64,000 nt of DNA from Paenibacillus sp. FSL K6-1096 (GTDB lineage Bacteria > Bacillota > Bacilli > Paenibacillales > Paenibacillaceae), in the NCBI RefSeq assembly GCF_037977055.1, contig NZ_CP150274.1, positions 248,001-312,000 on the forward strand, in the 5' to 3' direction. Below are positions 26,011 to 34,778 of this stretch, piece by piece. The first letter of the stretch is position 1. Every line of letters starts with the position of its first letter. The translations under genes were made by a program, and so were the position numbers. The notes under the pieces are model-generated. The model searched no databases and was not told the origin of the DNA. It was given only the letters and a program-made list of their open reading frames with translations.

Positions 26011-27619
26011 AGATGAAATTCGAATTCTGAATAGCCTGGCCAATAATATACCGTGGAATGAGCATGGCATCGAAGTGGTGGCGCTTGCCGAGAACGGCTT
26101 GGAAGCGCTGTCCATGATCGGGCGCAGGAAGCCGGATATCGTGCTGCTCGATATCGAAATGCCGGAGATGGACGGGTTGTCCTTGGTGAAGACGGTGCTG
26201 CAGCAGGAATCACACATGAAATTCGTGATTTTAAGCGGCCATGACGATTTCCCGTATGCGCAGGCCGCTGTGGGGCTTGGCGTAATGAAGTACTTGCTGA
26301 AGCCGGCCGGAGACGATGAAATTTTGAATGCTATTCTTGCGGCTGCGGAAGAGATTCGAGCTGAACTGCTGGAAAAGCACAGCATGATTGAGCTGGAGCG
26401 GAAATGGCAGGATCGCCTGCCTCAGCTCCAGGATGATTTTTATAGAAGCTGGTTACAGGGCCGGTATGCGGACTGGGAGCTCAAGAAGCATATGGAGGAG
26501 CTGAATCTGGAGCTTGCCCACTATACTTCGTTTGCTGTAGCCGTATGTGAAATCGATCCGATTCACGAGCAAGGAGAACGGTTTACCTCTTCGGATCAGG
26601 CGTTGCTGCAGTTTTCGCTGGAATGCATAGCGGCTGAATGTTTACAGCATGAAAGCTGCCGGGTCTTTAATGATGCGGACGGAGCAACCGTGCTGCTCTT
26701 TTTGGGAAGACCGGAAGAACCGGTTCCAGATATCATCCAGCGGATCAATGTTCACGTTCCCCGTCTCTTCAATATTGTTAAAGAGTGTCTGAAGCTTACC
26801 GCCAGCGCCGGACTCGGGACCCCAGGCTCGTGGGAGCATGTATCGCTGTCCTACCGGCAGGCACGCCGTGCGCTGCAGGAGCGGGCCATTTACGGAAATG
26901 AGGTGTTCGTTCCTTACCTGGACGTAACCAACAAGGAGCAGCCGTTTCATTATGACGCTGAGTTCGAAAAACAGCTGGAGATTGCGGTTCATACGGATCA
27001 CGCGGCAGCGGTTGCTGAGCTGATGGACTGCTATTTCAAGGACGTATACTCCCAAGCGGTCTCAACTCAAAAGGTATACGAGCATTTGCTGTATTTGAGC
27101 AGCTTATTTACACGTATTATTCAGTCGCGGGGCTGGTCGATGCAGGAGGTGCTGCAAGAGGATTATTCGATGTTTCTGTCCTTTGAATCCCTGCTCTCCA
27201 AAGAGCAAATCGTGGAATGGTCCAAAAGAGTGGCCAGCCGCATTACCCAATACCGGGAACGGGAGCGAAAGCATTCAAGCCATCGGCTCGTTAAACAAAT
27301 GATCGAGGCCGTGGAGGAAATGCTGGGGAAAGAAGAGCTGACCTTGCACACGCTGGCCGAAAGATTATATGTCAATCCCTCTTACCTTAGCCGGCTCTTT
27401 AAGCGGGAGGAAGGGAAATCCATTTCGGAATATCTCCTGAAGCGGAGTATGGAGCATGCCAAAGAGCTCTTATACAGCGGAGTTAAGGTATATGATGCAG
27501 CAGAAGCGGCAGGATATCGTGATGTCAGCTATTTTGCCAGAGTATTTCGTAAATATTGGGGCGTAGCCCCGAGTGAATTAAAGAAACAAGAGCGTTCGGT
27601 CTCACCGCGTTCGATGTAA
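25991..27619 (+). CDS. YesN-type response regulator with AraC DNA-binding domain
   Basis: A 542-residue protein with an N-terminal receiver (acceptor Asp in IVLLDIEMPEMDGL, switch Lys in KYLLKPAGDDE), a long central region of about 280 residues and a C-terminal AraC double HTH (LTLHTLAERLYVNPSYLSRLF, VYDAAEAAGYRDVSYFARVF). It overlaps the kinase gene by 20 bases. It probably activates this importer operon. Confidence 0.9.
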   Translation: MNLMIVEDEIRILNSLANNIPWNEHGIEVVALAENGLEALSMIGRRKPDIVLLDIEMPEMDGLSLVKTVLQQESHMKFVILSGHDDFPYAQAAVGLGVMKYLLKPAGDDEILNAILAAAEEIRAELLEKHSMIELERKWQDRLPQLQDDFYRSWLQGRYADWELKKHMEELNLELAHYTSFAVAVCEIDPIHEQGERFTSSDQALLQFSLECIAAECLQHESCRVFNDADGATVLLFLGRPEEPVPDIIQRINVHVPRLFNIVKECLKLTASAGLGTPGSWEHVSLSYRQARRALQERAIYGNEVFVPYLDVTNKEQPFHYDAEFEKQLEIAVHTDHAAAVAELMDCYFKDVYSQAVSTQKVYEHLLYLSSLFTRIIQSRGWSMQEVLQEDYSMFLSFESLLSKEQIVEWSKRVASRITQYRERERKHSSHRLVKQMIEAVEEMLGKEELTLHTLAERLYVNPSYLSRLFKREEGKSISEYLLKRSMEHAKELLYSGVKVYDAAEAAGYRDVSYFARVFRKYWGVAPSELKKQERSVSPRSM

Positions 27620-27660
27620 GTTAAAGCTGCAATGGAAGAAATCTGGTGGAGGTGGTCAGA

Positions 27661-29010
27661 ATGACCGATATGGCACAAACCGTTAAAATACCCGAGCGCG
27701 ATATTCCTGTCTACACGGAAGTGGATGTTGTCGTTGCCGGAGGCGGACCGTCAGGAGTAGCGGCAGCGCTCGCAGCGGCAAGAAACGGGGCATCCGTATT
27801 GCTGATAGAGCAAAGAGGATATCTGGGCGGCATGGCGACGGTCTCTCAGGTTCCTGCATTTTGCCCGTATACCGATCAGATCAAGCCGGTAATCCGCGGA
27901 ATTGGGCTGGAAATTCTGCTTGCTATGAAGAGCAGGATGGAGGAGACGTTTCAGGAGGCATGGAAGGATCGGCTGGATTGGGTGCCGATTGATGCGGAAA
28001 TTCTAAAGCGCATATTGGACGAGAAGATGATGGAGGCTGGCGTTAAAGTGCTGTATCATACCTTCGTCAGTCAAGTTCTTGGGCAGGACGGCATCATTGA
28101 AGCGGCGATCATTAACAACAAGACCGGAACTCAGGCGGTAAAAGGGAAAATATACATTGATGCAACAAGCGATGCGGATCTCACCTATCTTGCGGGCGGG
28201 CAGCTCGCCAAAGGCGGAGATGATGGAGAGCTGCAGCCGGGGACGATGTGCTTCGTCCTGAATAACCTGGACCGGAACAAATTTCGCTCAAGTGCTGAGA
28301 CGCACGGCCACGATCTGAAACATGCGATCAACAAGGCGAAGCTTGAAGGGCGATTACGCGTCGCCAGAGATTGGGCCGGTATTTCCTGGCTAAACGATCA
28401 TACGGCAGGGTTCAATTTCGGGCATGTATTCGGGATTGATGGTTCAAATACGGATGATCTGACCCGCGGAGCCATCGAAGGCCGCGCGCTTGTTGAACAC
28501 ATTACCGGTTGGCTGCGGGAAGCGATTCCCGGATTCGAGAACGCTTTCCTGACGTTGACGGGCGAACAGATCGGCATTCGGGAAACCCGCCGGATCGTCG
28601 GCGATTATATCGTCACCGCCGATGATTTTCTGGCCTGCCGTTCGTTCCCGGACGACATTGCCCGCAATGCCTACTTTATTGACATTCATATGGCAAAGCC
28701 TACGAGCGGCATGACGATGGTACGTCTATCGCCTGGAGAGTCCCACGGCATTCCTTATCGCGCCTTGCTTCCGGTCGGTATTCAGAACGTAATCGTAGCC
28801 GGCAGAGCGATATCAACCGATAGAGCGGCCCAAGGCTCCACCCGGGTCATGCCGAATTGCTTTGCCATGGGCGAAGCCTCCGGTACGGCTGCGGCAATTC
28901 TGACTGAGAAAGGCACACGGGAAACGCGCAGTATCGACATTACGGACCTGCAACGCAGACTTGTCCGCCAAGGCGCATGGTTAGGAGAACAGATCAATGA
29001 GCGATATTAG
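27661..29010 (+). CDS. FAD-dependent oxidoreductase (FAD_oxidored family)
   Basis: A 449-residue flavoprotein with the Rossmann signature VVVAGGGPSGVAAALAAARNG, then EQRGYLGGMAT, an IDATSDADLTYLAGG motif and the C-terminal GRAISTDRAAQGSTRVMPNC region typical of this family. ATG 27661 follows GGAGGTGG; GTG 27646 lies before that SD. It is probably co-transcribed with yesM/yesN, so its substrate may come from the imported glycan. The precise reaction is unknown. Confidence 0.8.
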   Translation: MTDMAQTVKIPERDIPVYTEVDVVVAGGGPSGVAAALAAARNGASVLLIEQRGYLGGMATVSQVPAFCPYTDQIKPVIRGIGLEILLAMKSRMEETFQEAWKDRLDWVPIDAEILKRILDEKMMEAGVKVLYHTFVSQVLGQDGIIEAAIINNKTGTQAVKGKIYIDATSDADLTYLAGGQLAKGGDDGELQPGTMCFVLNNLDRNKFRSSAETHGHDLKHAINKAKLEGRLRVARDWAGISWLNDHTAGFNFGHVFGIDGSNTDDLTRGAIEGRALVEHITGWLREAIPGFENAFLTLTGEQIGIRETRRIVGDYIVTADDFLACRSFPDDIARNAYFIDIHMAKPTSGMTMVRLSPGESHGIPYRALLPVGIQNVIVAGRAISTDRAAQGSTRVMPNCFAMGEASGTAAAILTEKGTRETRSIDITDLQRRLVRQGAWLGEQINERY

Positions 29011-29016
29011 GAACTA

Positions 29017-29064
29017 AAAAGGCTGAGCCCAAAGTCATATTCTTGACTTAGGCTCAGCCTTTTC
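29017..29064. terminator. Bidirectional terminator between convergent genes
   Basis: Stem AAAAGGCTGAGCC (29017-29029) with GGCTCAGCCTTTT (29051-29063), plus an inner AGTCA/TGACT pairing. A/T tracts on both sides let it serve the FAD oxidoreductase (+) and the SUFU gene (-). Confidence 0.9.
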
Positions 29065-29094
29065 AAGCTGTTGCAAGCCCGTTCATCCGGGCAG

Positions 29095-29838
29095 TTATTT
29101 ACACGCGTTGTGTCTATTCGGATTCAGAATGAGGAAATCCTCTGGAAGCTCGAACAGTTTGGCCATCAGTTCATCCATACCGGACTCCAGCTTGAACTCC
29201 ATTTCCTCCCGGTACAGCGGAACCAGGAAATAGACCTGAACCTGATTGCCATCTTTCGCATGGACGGTGCTGACCTCCTCCGGCAGAGCATACAGGATCA
29301 CGCCGGACAGCTCCGTGTTAGCCGCATATGGCTCGTAATCCTCCGTGTTGGGGATCGTATGGCCGTAGCCAAGCCATGTCTGATACATATGCGGGAACCG
29401 GGCAAGCATCTTCATCATCCGGATGGGCCAGTAGTTCTCCTCTGCTTCGAAATCCTCCTGCGTAAGCGGCCAGTCCGCCGGTAAAAACATCATCAGCTCC
29501 GCGCGTTCCAGATGCTTATACTCTTCACGGATCTCCTGTGGGAGTGTCAGCGGCAAATCGCTCATCCCATTGGTGTACAGCACACGGTATGGCTCATCGG
29601 GTGTAGCTTCCATAATATTCACATCAATATGTACGATGTCTGAGATCAGTTCATGGAACACGCCAGTTTCCCGGTTCGGGAAGACCCGATTGAAATGTTC
29701 GTTTAAATCTTCCATGTACAAAATATTGGCGGGAGGCGTAACCTGCTGCTCATCCGAAGCGTCATAACCATAAATGGTGGTACCGTCTTCCGATTTGCCC
29801 ATTTCCTTGCCGCCAAACAGTTTTTTGAAAAAGTTCAT
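29095..29838 (-). CDS. Suppressor-of-fused (SUFU)-domain protein
   Basis: A 247-residue cytoplasmic protein whose main part (about residues 40-240) matches bacterial SUFU-domain proteins: HIDVNIMEATPDEPYRVLYTNGMSD, then ERAELMMFLPADWPL and a late LVPLYREEMEFKLE strand. The biochemical role of bacterial members is unclear; some act as immunity proteins against polymorphic toxins. No toxin gene is adjacent here. It is monocistronic and ends at the shared terminator. Confidence 0.75.
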   Translation of the reverse strand: MNFFKKLFGGKEMGKSEDGTTIYGYDASDEQQVTPPANILYMEDLNEHFNRVFPNRETGVFHELISDIVHIDVNIMEATPDEPYRVLYTNGMSDLPLTLPQEIREEYKHLERAELMMFLPADWPLTQEDFEAEENYWPIRMMKMLARFPHMYQTWLGYGHTIPNTEDYEPYAANTELSGVILYALPEEVSTVHAKDGNQVQVYFLVPLYREEMEFKLESGMDELMAKLFELPEDFLILNPNRHNACK

Positions 29839-30055
29839 GTCTTTGCGCTCCTCTGTGTGGGTTTATATTAAAGTACGAAATGAAGTATTTGAAACCTCAC
29901 TTGGAAGTATAACAAAAGACATAGTCCCGGATCGATGGGTCTATCGATTCCAATTACATTGGATAACCATGCAACCATCCATTTTTCTTTATTCATGTGT
30001 ATAATTATCTAGCAGCTTTCGATAAATCAAATTTTTTTAAAGAATAGGAGCAGGT

Positions 30056-30589
30056 ATGAACTATGTCATTTTTGATCTGGAAGCCACCTGTTGGGATAAT
30101 GACCGCAAAAGGCAAAACGAAATTATTGAGATCGGAGCCGTAAAGCTCAATGAAAGGCTAAAGACTGTGAGTGAGTTCCAAATTTTTGTCAAGCCTGCAT
30201 TAAGCCCGCAGCTTTCTGATTTTTGTAAGCGGCTTACCTCCATCTCTCAGGCGGATGTGGATGCTGCAATGTATTTTCCCCAGGCAATAAGTCAATTTCA
30301 AGAGTGGATAGGCAATGAACCTCATGTCCTCTGCTCCTGGGGGTTTTATGATAAAAACCAGCTGCAGAAGGATTGCGCACTACATCAAATCGCTAGTGAA
30401 TGGACGGATAACCATATCAGTCTAAAGCATCAGCACGGGAGAATGATTGGCAAGGAGAGGGGAGTAGGCATGGAAAGAGCCTTGACTATGCTTAAACTGC
30501 CGCTTGAAGGTACTCACCATAGAGGTATCGACGATGCCAAGAACATTGCGAAAATATTCGTTAAGATTTTTGACCAATTGGAGTTTTGA
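30056..30589 (+). CDS. DEDDh-family 3'-5' exonuclease
   Basis: A 177-residue single-domain exonuclease similar to KapD/ERI-1-type RNases. Catalytic residues are the Asp and Glu of IFDLEATCW, an acidic residue in the middle (CSWGFYDKNQLQKD), and the His/Asp of HHRGIDDAKN. It probably trims RNA or single-stranded DNA in the cytoplasm. SD AGGAGCAGG before ATG 30056. Confidence 0.8.
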   Translation: MNYVIFDLEATCWDNDRKRQNEIIEIGAVKLNERLKTVSEFQIFVKPALSPQLSDFCKRLTSISQADVDAAMYFPQAISQFQEWIGNEPHVLCSWGFYDKNQLQKDCALHQIASEWTDNHISLKHQHGRMIGKERGVGMERALTMLKLPLEGTHHRGIDDAKNIAKIFVKIFDQLEF

Positions 30590-30640
30590 TAAACGAGCAC
30601 AAATGATGGCGGCTTATTCTTCTTTGTACCAATCTGAAGG

Positions 30641-30680
30641 AAAAGGTGCTGTCCTCTAAGTAAAGAGTGCAGCACCTTTT
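30641..30680. terminator. Bidirectional terminator
   Basis: Stem AAAAGGTGCTG (30641-30651) with CAGCACCTTTT (30670-30680), flanked by A/T runs. It lies between the exonuclease gene (+) and the peroxiredoxin gene (-). Confidence 0.85.
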
Positions 30681-30709
30681 CAACTTAACTCGTATTACGC
30701 AAATCATCC

Positions 30710-31351
30710 TTAAAGCTTTCTCAATTCCTGCAGAATATCGTCTGGATCGAACCGCTGCATAAAATCAGGATTGACATAGGCGGAACGAATAATACCGGAT
30801 TCATCGATCATGAAGGTGGAAGGGATCGGCAGAACCCAACGGTCCATCGCGTTGTATTCCGCCAGGTCCATACCTGCTTGTTCCATAATGTTCTGGATGT
30901 AGTCCGGAACGTCGTAAAGAATATTATAGAAGGCTGCCACGAGACCATTGGTGTCGCTAAGCACCTCGAAGGACAACCCCTCTTTCTCTTGCTGGGAAAG
31001 CGTGTTGTCGGGGCTTTGCGGGCTGATTGCGATCAGTTGACCCCCAAGGGCCACAATATCCGGAAGAAGCTTCTGATAGCTCTTAAGTTGAGTGTTGCAG
31101 AACGGGCACCATCCGCCTCGGTAGAAAGTGAGTACTACAGGTCCTTTGGACAATTTATCATAAAGGTTAACCGTTTCTCCCAAAGCATTTTTGAGCGTGA
31201 AGTCCTTGGCTTTCTGCCCCTCTTGCCGGCCGTAAGTTATGCCGGACTCCTGTTGCTCCTTGATTTGTCGGAACATCTTCGCTTGAATCTCCAAAGGGGT
31301 GTGCACTATAAATTCCTGTTTTGCTGTGGATAAAGCTTGAGCTAGTGACAT
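30710..31351 (-). CDS. Peroxiredoxin-like AhpC/TSA-family protein
   Basis: A 213-residue thioredoxin-fold protein with the redox centre YRGGWCPFCNTQL, so both cysteines of a CxxC are present, and an AISPQSPDNTL strand. The start at 31351 (MSLAQALSTAK) has AAAGGAG 8 bases upstream; an ATG seven codons earlier lies before that SD. It would reduce peroxides or act as a thiol-disulfide enzyme. A TetR-type gene lies immediately upstream on the same strand. Confidence 0.8.
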   Translation of the reverse strand: MSLAQALSTAKQEFIVHTPLEIQAKMFRQIKEQQESGITYGRQEGQKAKDFTLKNALGETVNLYDKLSKGPVVLTFYRGGWCPFCNTQLKSYQKLLPDIVALGGQLIAISPQSPDNTLSQQEKEGLSFEVLSDTNGLVAAFYNILYDVPDYIQNIMEQAGMDLAEYNAMDRWVLPIPSTFMIDESGIIRSAYVNPDFMQRFDPDDILQELRKL

Positions 31352-31391
31352 GTTTTGATTCTCCTTTTTCATTCAATATCCTCAGGATCAA

Positions 31392-32003
31392 TCACGATAG
31401 AGGTGCGAGTCTGTCCAGCAGCGGACCTGTTACGAAGCTGAACATATTCGGATCGCTGTAGGCCCGCGTCGAAAGCATAGCTCCGTGAACTGTCGCAATG
31501 AATGCTTCGGCTTCGGCATGGGGAGTATCGCTAAGTTGAAGCTGCCCAAGCCTCGATCCGCGATCCAGTACGGATGTCAACCATGTGGACAGGTAGCTGA
31601 AATGAGCCCGAACTTCCATCGCAACCTCTTCGGGCAGGGCGGGCAGTTGACTTGCCAATAGCGCACAGACACATATCGGAGCGCTAGCGTCCGCGATGCA
31701 GGCCTCCCAATAGCCAATGTAGGACCGAAGCTGTTCAAGAGCATCGGATACATTGAGCTCTATGTGATTCAGCCCTGCTTCAGCTTCTTCCCGGTATCGC
31801 GCAACCAGTGTGCGAACCAGATCGACCTTACTTGGAAAATGGTGATGGATGCTCGCCTTACGAATCCCCACCACATTAGCGATGTCGGCATAGCTGAAAC
31901 CGTTATAGCCACCAGTGATGATCAAAGAACGGGCACAAGTCAGAATGTCATCAGAGGTCTTATTGAAAAGAGAGACGACACGATAAATAAGCGAATCAAA
32001 CAA
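31392..32003 (-). CDS. TetR-family transcriptional regulator
   Basis: A 203-residue repressor with the N-terminal HTH GFSYADIANVVGIRKASIHH and a helical ligand domain. It is transcribed 40 bases ahead of the peroxiredoxin gene, so the two probably form one operon under its control. It resembles regulators of redox or electrophile responses, but the ligand is unknown. Confidence 0.82.
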   Translation of the reverse strand: MFDSLIYRVVSLFNKTSDDILTCARSLIITGGYNGFSYADIANVVGIRKASIHHHFPSKVDLVRTLVARYREEAEAGLNHIELNVSDALEQLRSYIGYWEACIADASAPICVCALLASQLPALPEEVAMEVRAHFSYLSTWLTSVLDRGSRLGQLQLSDTPHAEAEAFIATVHGAMLSTRAYSDPNMFSFVTGPLLDRLAPLS

Positions 32004-32183
32004 ACGCGTATATTAGCAACGTTGGCATCGGCGGGTATAATTTCGCAAGACCTATCCGAAAATAGGTAAGTGAATAGAAATGAGCTCAGGACCCCGGTGA
32101 AGCTGGGGTCTTCTATCTGTTGCGCGGCTTGATTGGCCCGCCAAATCGCAGATCAAATCACAGGGGCTGAAATTTCTTGTGGG

Positions 32184-32225
32184 CAAATCAAACTTTTTGA
32201 ACAACTCGCCCGTCTTGCTTCCGTA
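32184..32225 (+). promoter_or_regulatory. ECF promoter of sigV (copy 1 of a 42-bp block)
   Basis: A -35 AAAC (32190-32193) and a -10 CGTC (32211-32214) are 17 bases apart, the pattern recognised by SigV/SigW/SigM-type ECF factors. The whole 42-base block recurs before the deacetylase gene at 33763-33804 with only two mismatches. It implies autoregulation of the sigma gene. Confidence 0.75.
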
Positions 32226-32278
32226 AGACAATTGCAATTGATGGTTACCCGCGCGGGCCCAAAGGAGTGTCTGATTAA

Positions 32279-32773
32279 ATGAGAGTCGGCCGGAAGCAGG
32301 AAAAGCTTCTTATCCAATGCATCACCGAAAACCAGGAAAGGGCGTATCGACTGGCTTACAGCTATGTCCGCAACAAAGAGGATGCCCTCGACATCGTGCA
32401 GGATGCCATCCACAAAGCATTCATGTACATTGAAAGCTTGAAGAATACGAGTTCACTAAAAAGCTGGTTTTTCCGGATCGTTGTGACCACGTCCCTAGAT
32501 TTCATACGAAAACAGAAAAAGATCCAACTCATGGACGAAGAAACACTGGAGATCGTGCTGCCAAGCAGTCAAGACCGTTATGCCGACCTGGATTTGGCAA
32601 AATCACTGGATGAGCTGCCGGAAAAATACCGCATTCTGATTATTCTCCGATTTTTTGAAGATATGAAGATCGAAGAAATTGCCGAAGTGCTTGACGAGAA
32701 GCTCAGTACCGTGAAAACAAGGCTCTATCAAGGGCTGCAGAAGCTTCGGCTGAACATGAGCGAAGAAGGCTAA
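32279..32773 (+). CDS. sigV: ECF sigma factor, SigV type
   Basis: A 164-residue sigma-70-like factor with region 2 (AYRLAYSYVRNKEDALDIVQ, SWFFRIVVTTSLDFIRK) and region 4 (ELPEKYRILIILRFFEDMKI, VLDEKLSTVKTRLYQGLQKL). B. subtilis SigV has about the same length and is paired with RsiV. SigV is released when lysozyme binds RsiV and is cleaved. The pairing with an RsiV-like gene and a deacetylase supports a lysozyme or envelope-stress role. Confidence 0.8.
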   Translation: MRVGRKQEKLLIQCITENQERAYRLAYSYVRNKEDALDIVQDAIHKAFMYIESLKNTSSLKSWFFRIVVTTSLDFIRKQKKIQLMDEETLEIVLPSSQDRYADLDLAKSLDELPEKYRILIILRFFEDMKIEEIAEVLDEKLSTVKTRLYQGLQKLRLNMSEEG

Positions 32774-32790
32774 TAGGAGGAGTGATGATA

Positions 32791-33675
32791 ATGCATGACA
32801 AGCTGAATCGGATGAAGCAGGAGTATGAGTCCATTCCTATTCCCGATGAATTAGATAAGATGGTGAACAGAACGATCGCCTCCAGGCGAACAAAAATAAA
32901 GGCCATGCCCTGGTTAGCTGGCGCTGCGGCTGCCTGCATCCTGCTGTTTGTCAGCGTAAACGCCAGCCCAGCCTTCGCCAAGGCGATGTCTGAGATGCCG
33001 GTGCTCGGGCAGATTGTGAAGGTGATCACCATTCAGGAATATACCGAACAGAATGAAAAGACCGATGTACATCTTAAAACGCCCGGCATTGCCGGAACCG
33101 GTGATCCTGAACTGGAACATTCCCTAAATACCAAGTATTTGGAGGAAAATAAGAAGCTGTATGAGGGCTTCAAGGATGAGGTGGCCCAGTTGGAAAAAAG
33201 CGGGGGAGGACATCTCAGCCTGGAAAGCGGTTATGAAGTCGTCACCGATACGTACCGGCTGCTGACCCTCTCGCGCTATGTCGTCGAATCAGCCGGATCC
33301 GCCGCCGAATTCCGCAAATACGATACGATTGATAAAATCAACCATATTGTCATCACGCTGCCAAGCCTCTTCAGCGATGACCACTATATTCAAGTGATCA
33401 GCGACAATATTAAGGAGCAAATGCGCCAGCAGATGAAGGATGACCCAAGCAAGATGTACTGGGTTGAGCAGTCCGGGATTGAGCCGGATATACCGGAGGA
33501 GGAGCTGTTCCGCAGCATCACGAAGGACCAGAATTTTTATATTAATCAGGACGGCAAGCTGGTCATCAGCTTCGATGAATATGATGTAGCTCCTGGATAC
33601 ATGGGCGTTGTCGAGTTTACGATTCCGACGGAGGCGATTCAGGACTTGCTTGTCAGCAACAAGTATGTCCAATAA
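32791..33675 (+). CDS. rsiV: RsiV-like anti-sigma factor
   Basis: A 294-residue single-pass membrane protein. The N-terminal about 38 residues are cytoplasmic and would hold SigV. A hydrophobic segment follows (PWLAGAAAACILLFVSVNAS) with an ASPAFA-type cleavage region. The extracellular part ends in a DUF3298-like domain (FYINQDGKLVISFDEYDVAP). ATG 32791 fits the AGGAGGAG spacing better than GTG 32782. In B. subtilis the extracellular domain binds lysozyme, which triggers site-1 and site-2 cleavage. Confidence 0.8.
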   Translation: MHDKLNRMKQEYESIPIPDELDKMVNRTIASRRTKIKAMPWLAGAAAACILLFVSVNASPAFAKAMSEMPVLGQIVKVITIQEYTEQNEKTDVHLKTPGIAGTGDPELEHSLNTKYLEENKKLYEGFKDEVAQLEKSGGGHLSLESGYEVVTDTYRLLTLSRYVVESAGSAAEFRKYDTIDKINHIVITLPSLFSDDHYIQVISDNIKEQMRQQMKDDPSKMYWVEQSGIEPDIPEEELFRSITKDQNFYINQDGKLVISFDEYDVAPGYMGVVEFTIPTEAIQDLLVSNKYVQ

Positions 33676-33720
33676 GAGCCGTTTGCACCGCGCAATGGCT
33701 TCTCAATTACAGCAGCAAAA

Positions 33721-33757
33721 GACCGCCCGCAATCATTTGCGTCGGCGGTCTTTTTTT
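33721..33757 (+). terminator. Terminator after rsiV
   Basis: GACCGCC (33721-33727) pairs with GGCGGTC (33744-33750), with additional CGCAAA/TTTGCG pairing inside and a run of seven T. It ends the sigV-rsiV transcript just before the second ECF promoter. Confidence 0.93.
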
Positions 33758-33762
33758 CTCTA

Positions 33763-33804
33763 CAAATCAAACTTTTCGAACAACTCGCCCGTCTTGCTAC
33801 CGTA
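33763..33804 (+). promoter_or_regulatory. ECF promoter of the deacetylase gene (copy 2 of the 42-bp block)
   Basis: AAAC (33769-33772) and CGTC (33790-33793) are again 17 bases apart. The block is 40/42 identical to 32184-32225. The element places the deacetylase under the same sigma factor although a terminator separates it from sigV-rsiV. Confidence 0.75.
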
Positions 33805-33846
33805 GCTAGCATAACTTCATTACGAGAGGATAGGACGTGGAGAGGC

Positions 33847-34740
33847 TTGAAATTACATCATGAATTAACACAAGTGAACGGAAGTACAATTCGCGCTGAA
33901 ATTCACAAACGAAGAAGAAAAATTCGTTATGGAAAGTTAAGTTTGGTACTTATGGTTTTGATTCTCCTGGTCATGGGGATTACGTATGCATTAAGCAATA
34001 TGACATATTGGATAAAGACGATGGTTGCACCTCCGCCCATTTCTATGATTAAAGAGCCTGTTCAACTAAAAACCATTCAGGGTTCGCTAGACTCAAAAGA
34101 ACAGCCGACGAGATTTTTGGGTCAAGTCAGCAAAGTGGCATATATTACCTTTGATGATGGCCCTAGCAAATACACGGGGCAGCTGCTGGATATTATGAAC
34201 CAGTATGATGCTAAAGCTACTTTTTTTATGATTGGAGAGAATCTGGATGACTACCCGGAAGCGGTGAAGCGTTTGGTGCACGAAGGCAGTTATCCCGGGC
34301 TGCATAGTATGACGCATAGTTATAAAAAGTTATATAAGAGCGGAAACTCAGACAACTTTTTGAATGAGTTTAAAGAAGTACAGAATAAGGTCGCGGCTTT
34401 GATTGGGTTTAAGCCACATTTGATCCGTGCACCTTATGGAAGCAGCCCGCAGATTGGTGAGGCTTTTAGAGGGGATATCGCGGCAGCAGGGTTTAAAATG
34501 TGGGACTGGACTACGGACTCACTTGACTGGAAACTTCCCGGTCAGCCCAATAAAATTATATCCCGGATACACAGAGGCGTACACCGGGATATAGAAGTTA
34601 TTCTGATGCATGAACGGAAACAGACTGTAGAAGCTCTGCCACAGATTTTAAAGCTGCTGAAAGCAAAAGGCTATGAGTTTGAGGTTTACAATCCGAATGA
34701 GCATGTAGTAGTTAATTTCAGCCGAGATACTCGCTTGTAA
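33847..34740 (+). CDS. Membrane-anchored polysaccharide (peptidoglycan) deacetylase
   Basis: A 297-residue NodB-domain enzyme. One transmembrane helix (about 35-52) is followed by a catalytic domain with TFDDGPS (motif 1), HSMTH (metal-binding histidines), RAPYGS (motif 3), a DWTTDSLDW region and ILMHE. All metal residues appear intact. It likely removes N-acetyl groups from peptidoglycan, which gives lysozyme resistance in other Gram-positives. TTG 33847 is used because no ATG or GTG precedes the membrane helix; GGAGAGG lies just upstream. Confidence 0.82.
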   Translation: MKLHHELTQVNGSTIRAEIHKRRRKIRYGKLSLVLMVLILLVMGITYALSNMTYWIKTMVAPPPISMIKEPVQLKTIQGSLDSKEQPTRFLGQVSKVAYITFDDGPSKYTGQLLDIMNQYDAKATFFMIGENLDDYPEAVKRLVHEGSYPGLHSMTHSYKKLYKSGNSDNFLNEFKEVQNKVAALIGFKPHLIRAPYGSSPQIGEAFRGDIAAAGFKMWDWTTDSLDWKLPGQPNKIISRIHRGVHRDIEVILMHERKQTVEALPQILKLLKAKGYEFEVYNPNEHVVVNFSRDTRL

Positions 34741-34778
34741 TTCAACTTAGATAAATTAACAGTAAAGAGGGAAGACCC

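Noticed and set aside
32090..32110. Hairpin GACCCC/GGGGTC between the tetR and sigV genes
   Set aside because: Only a 6-bp stem and a short T-poor tail, and it sits between divergent genes where no terminator is needed.
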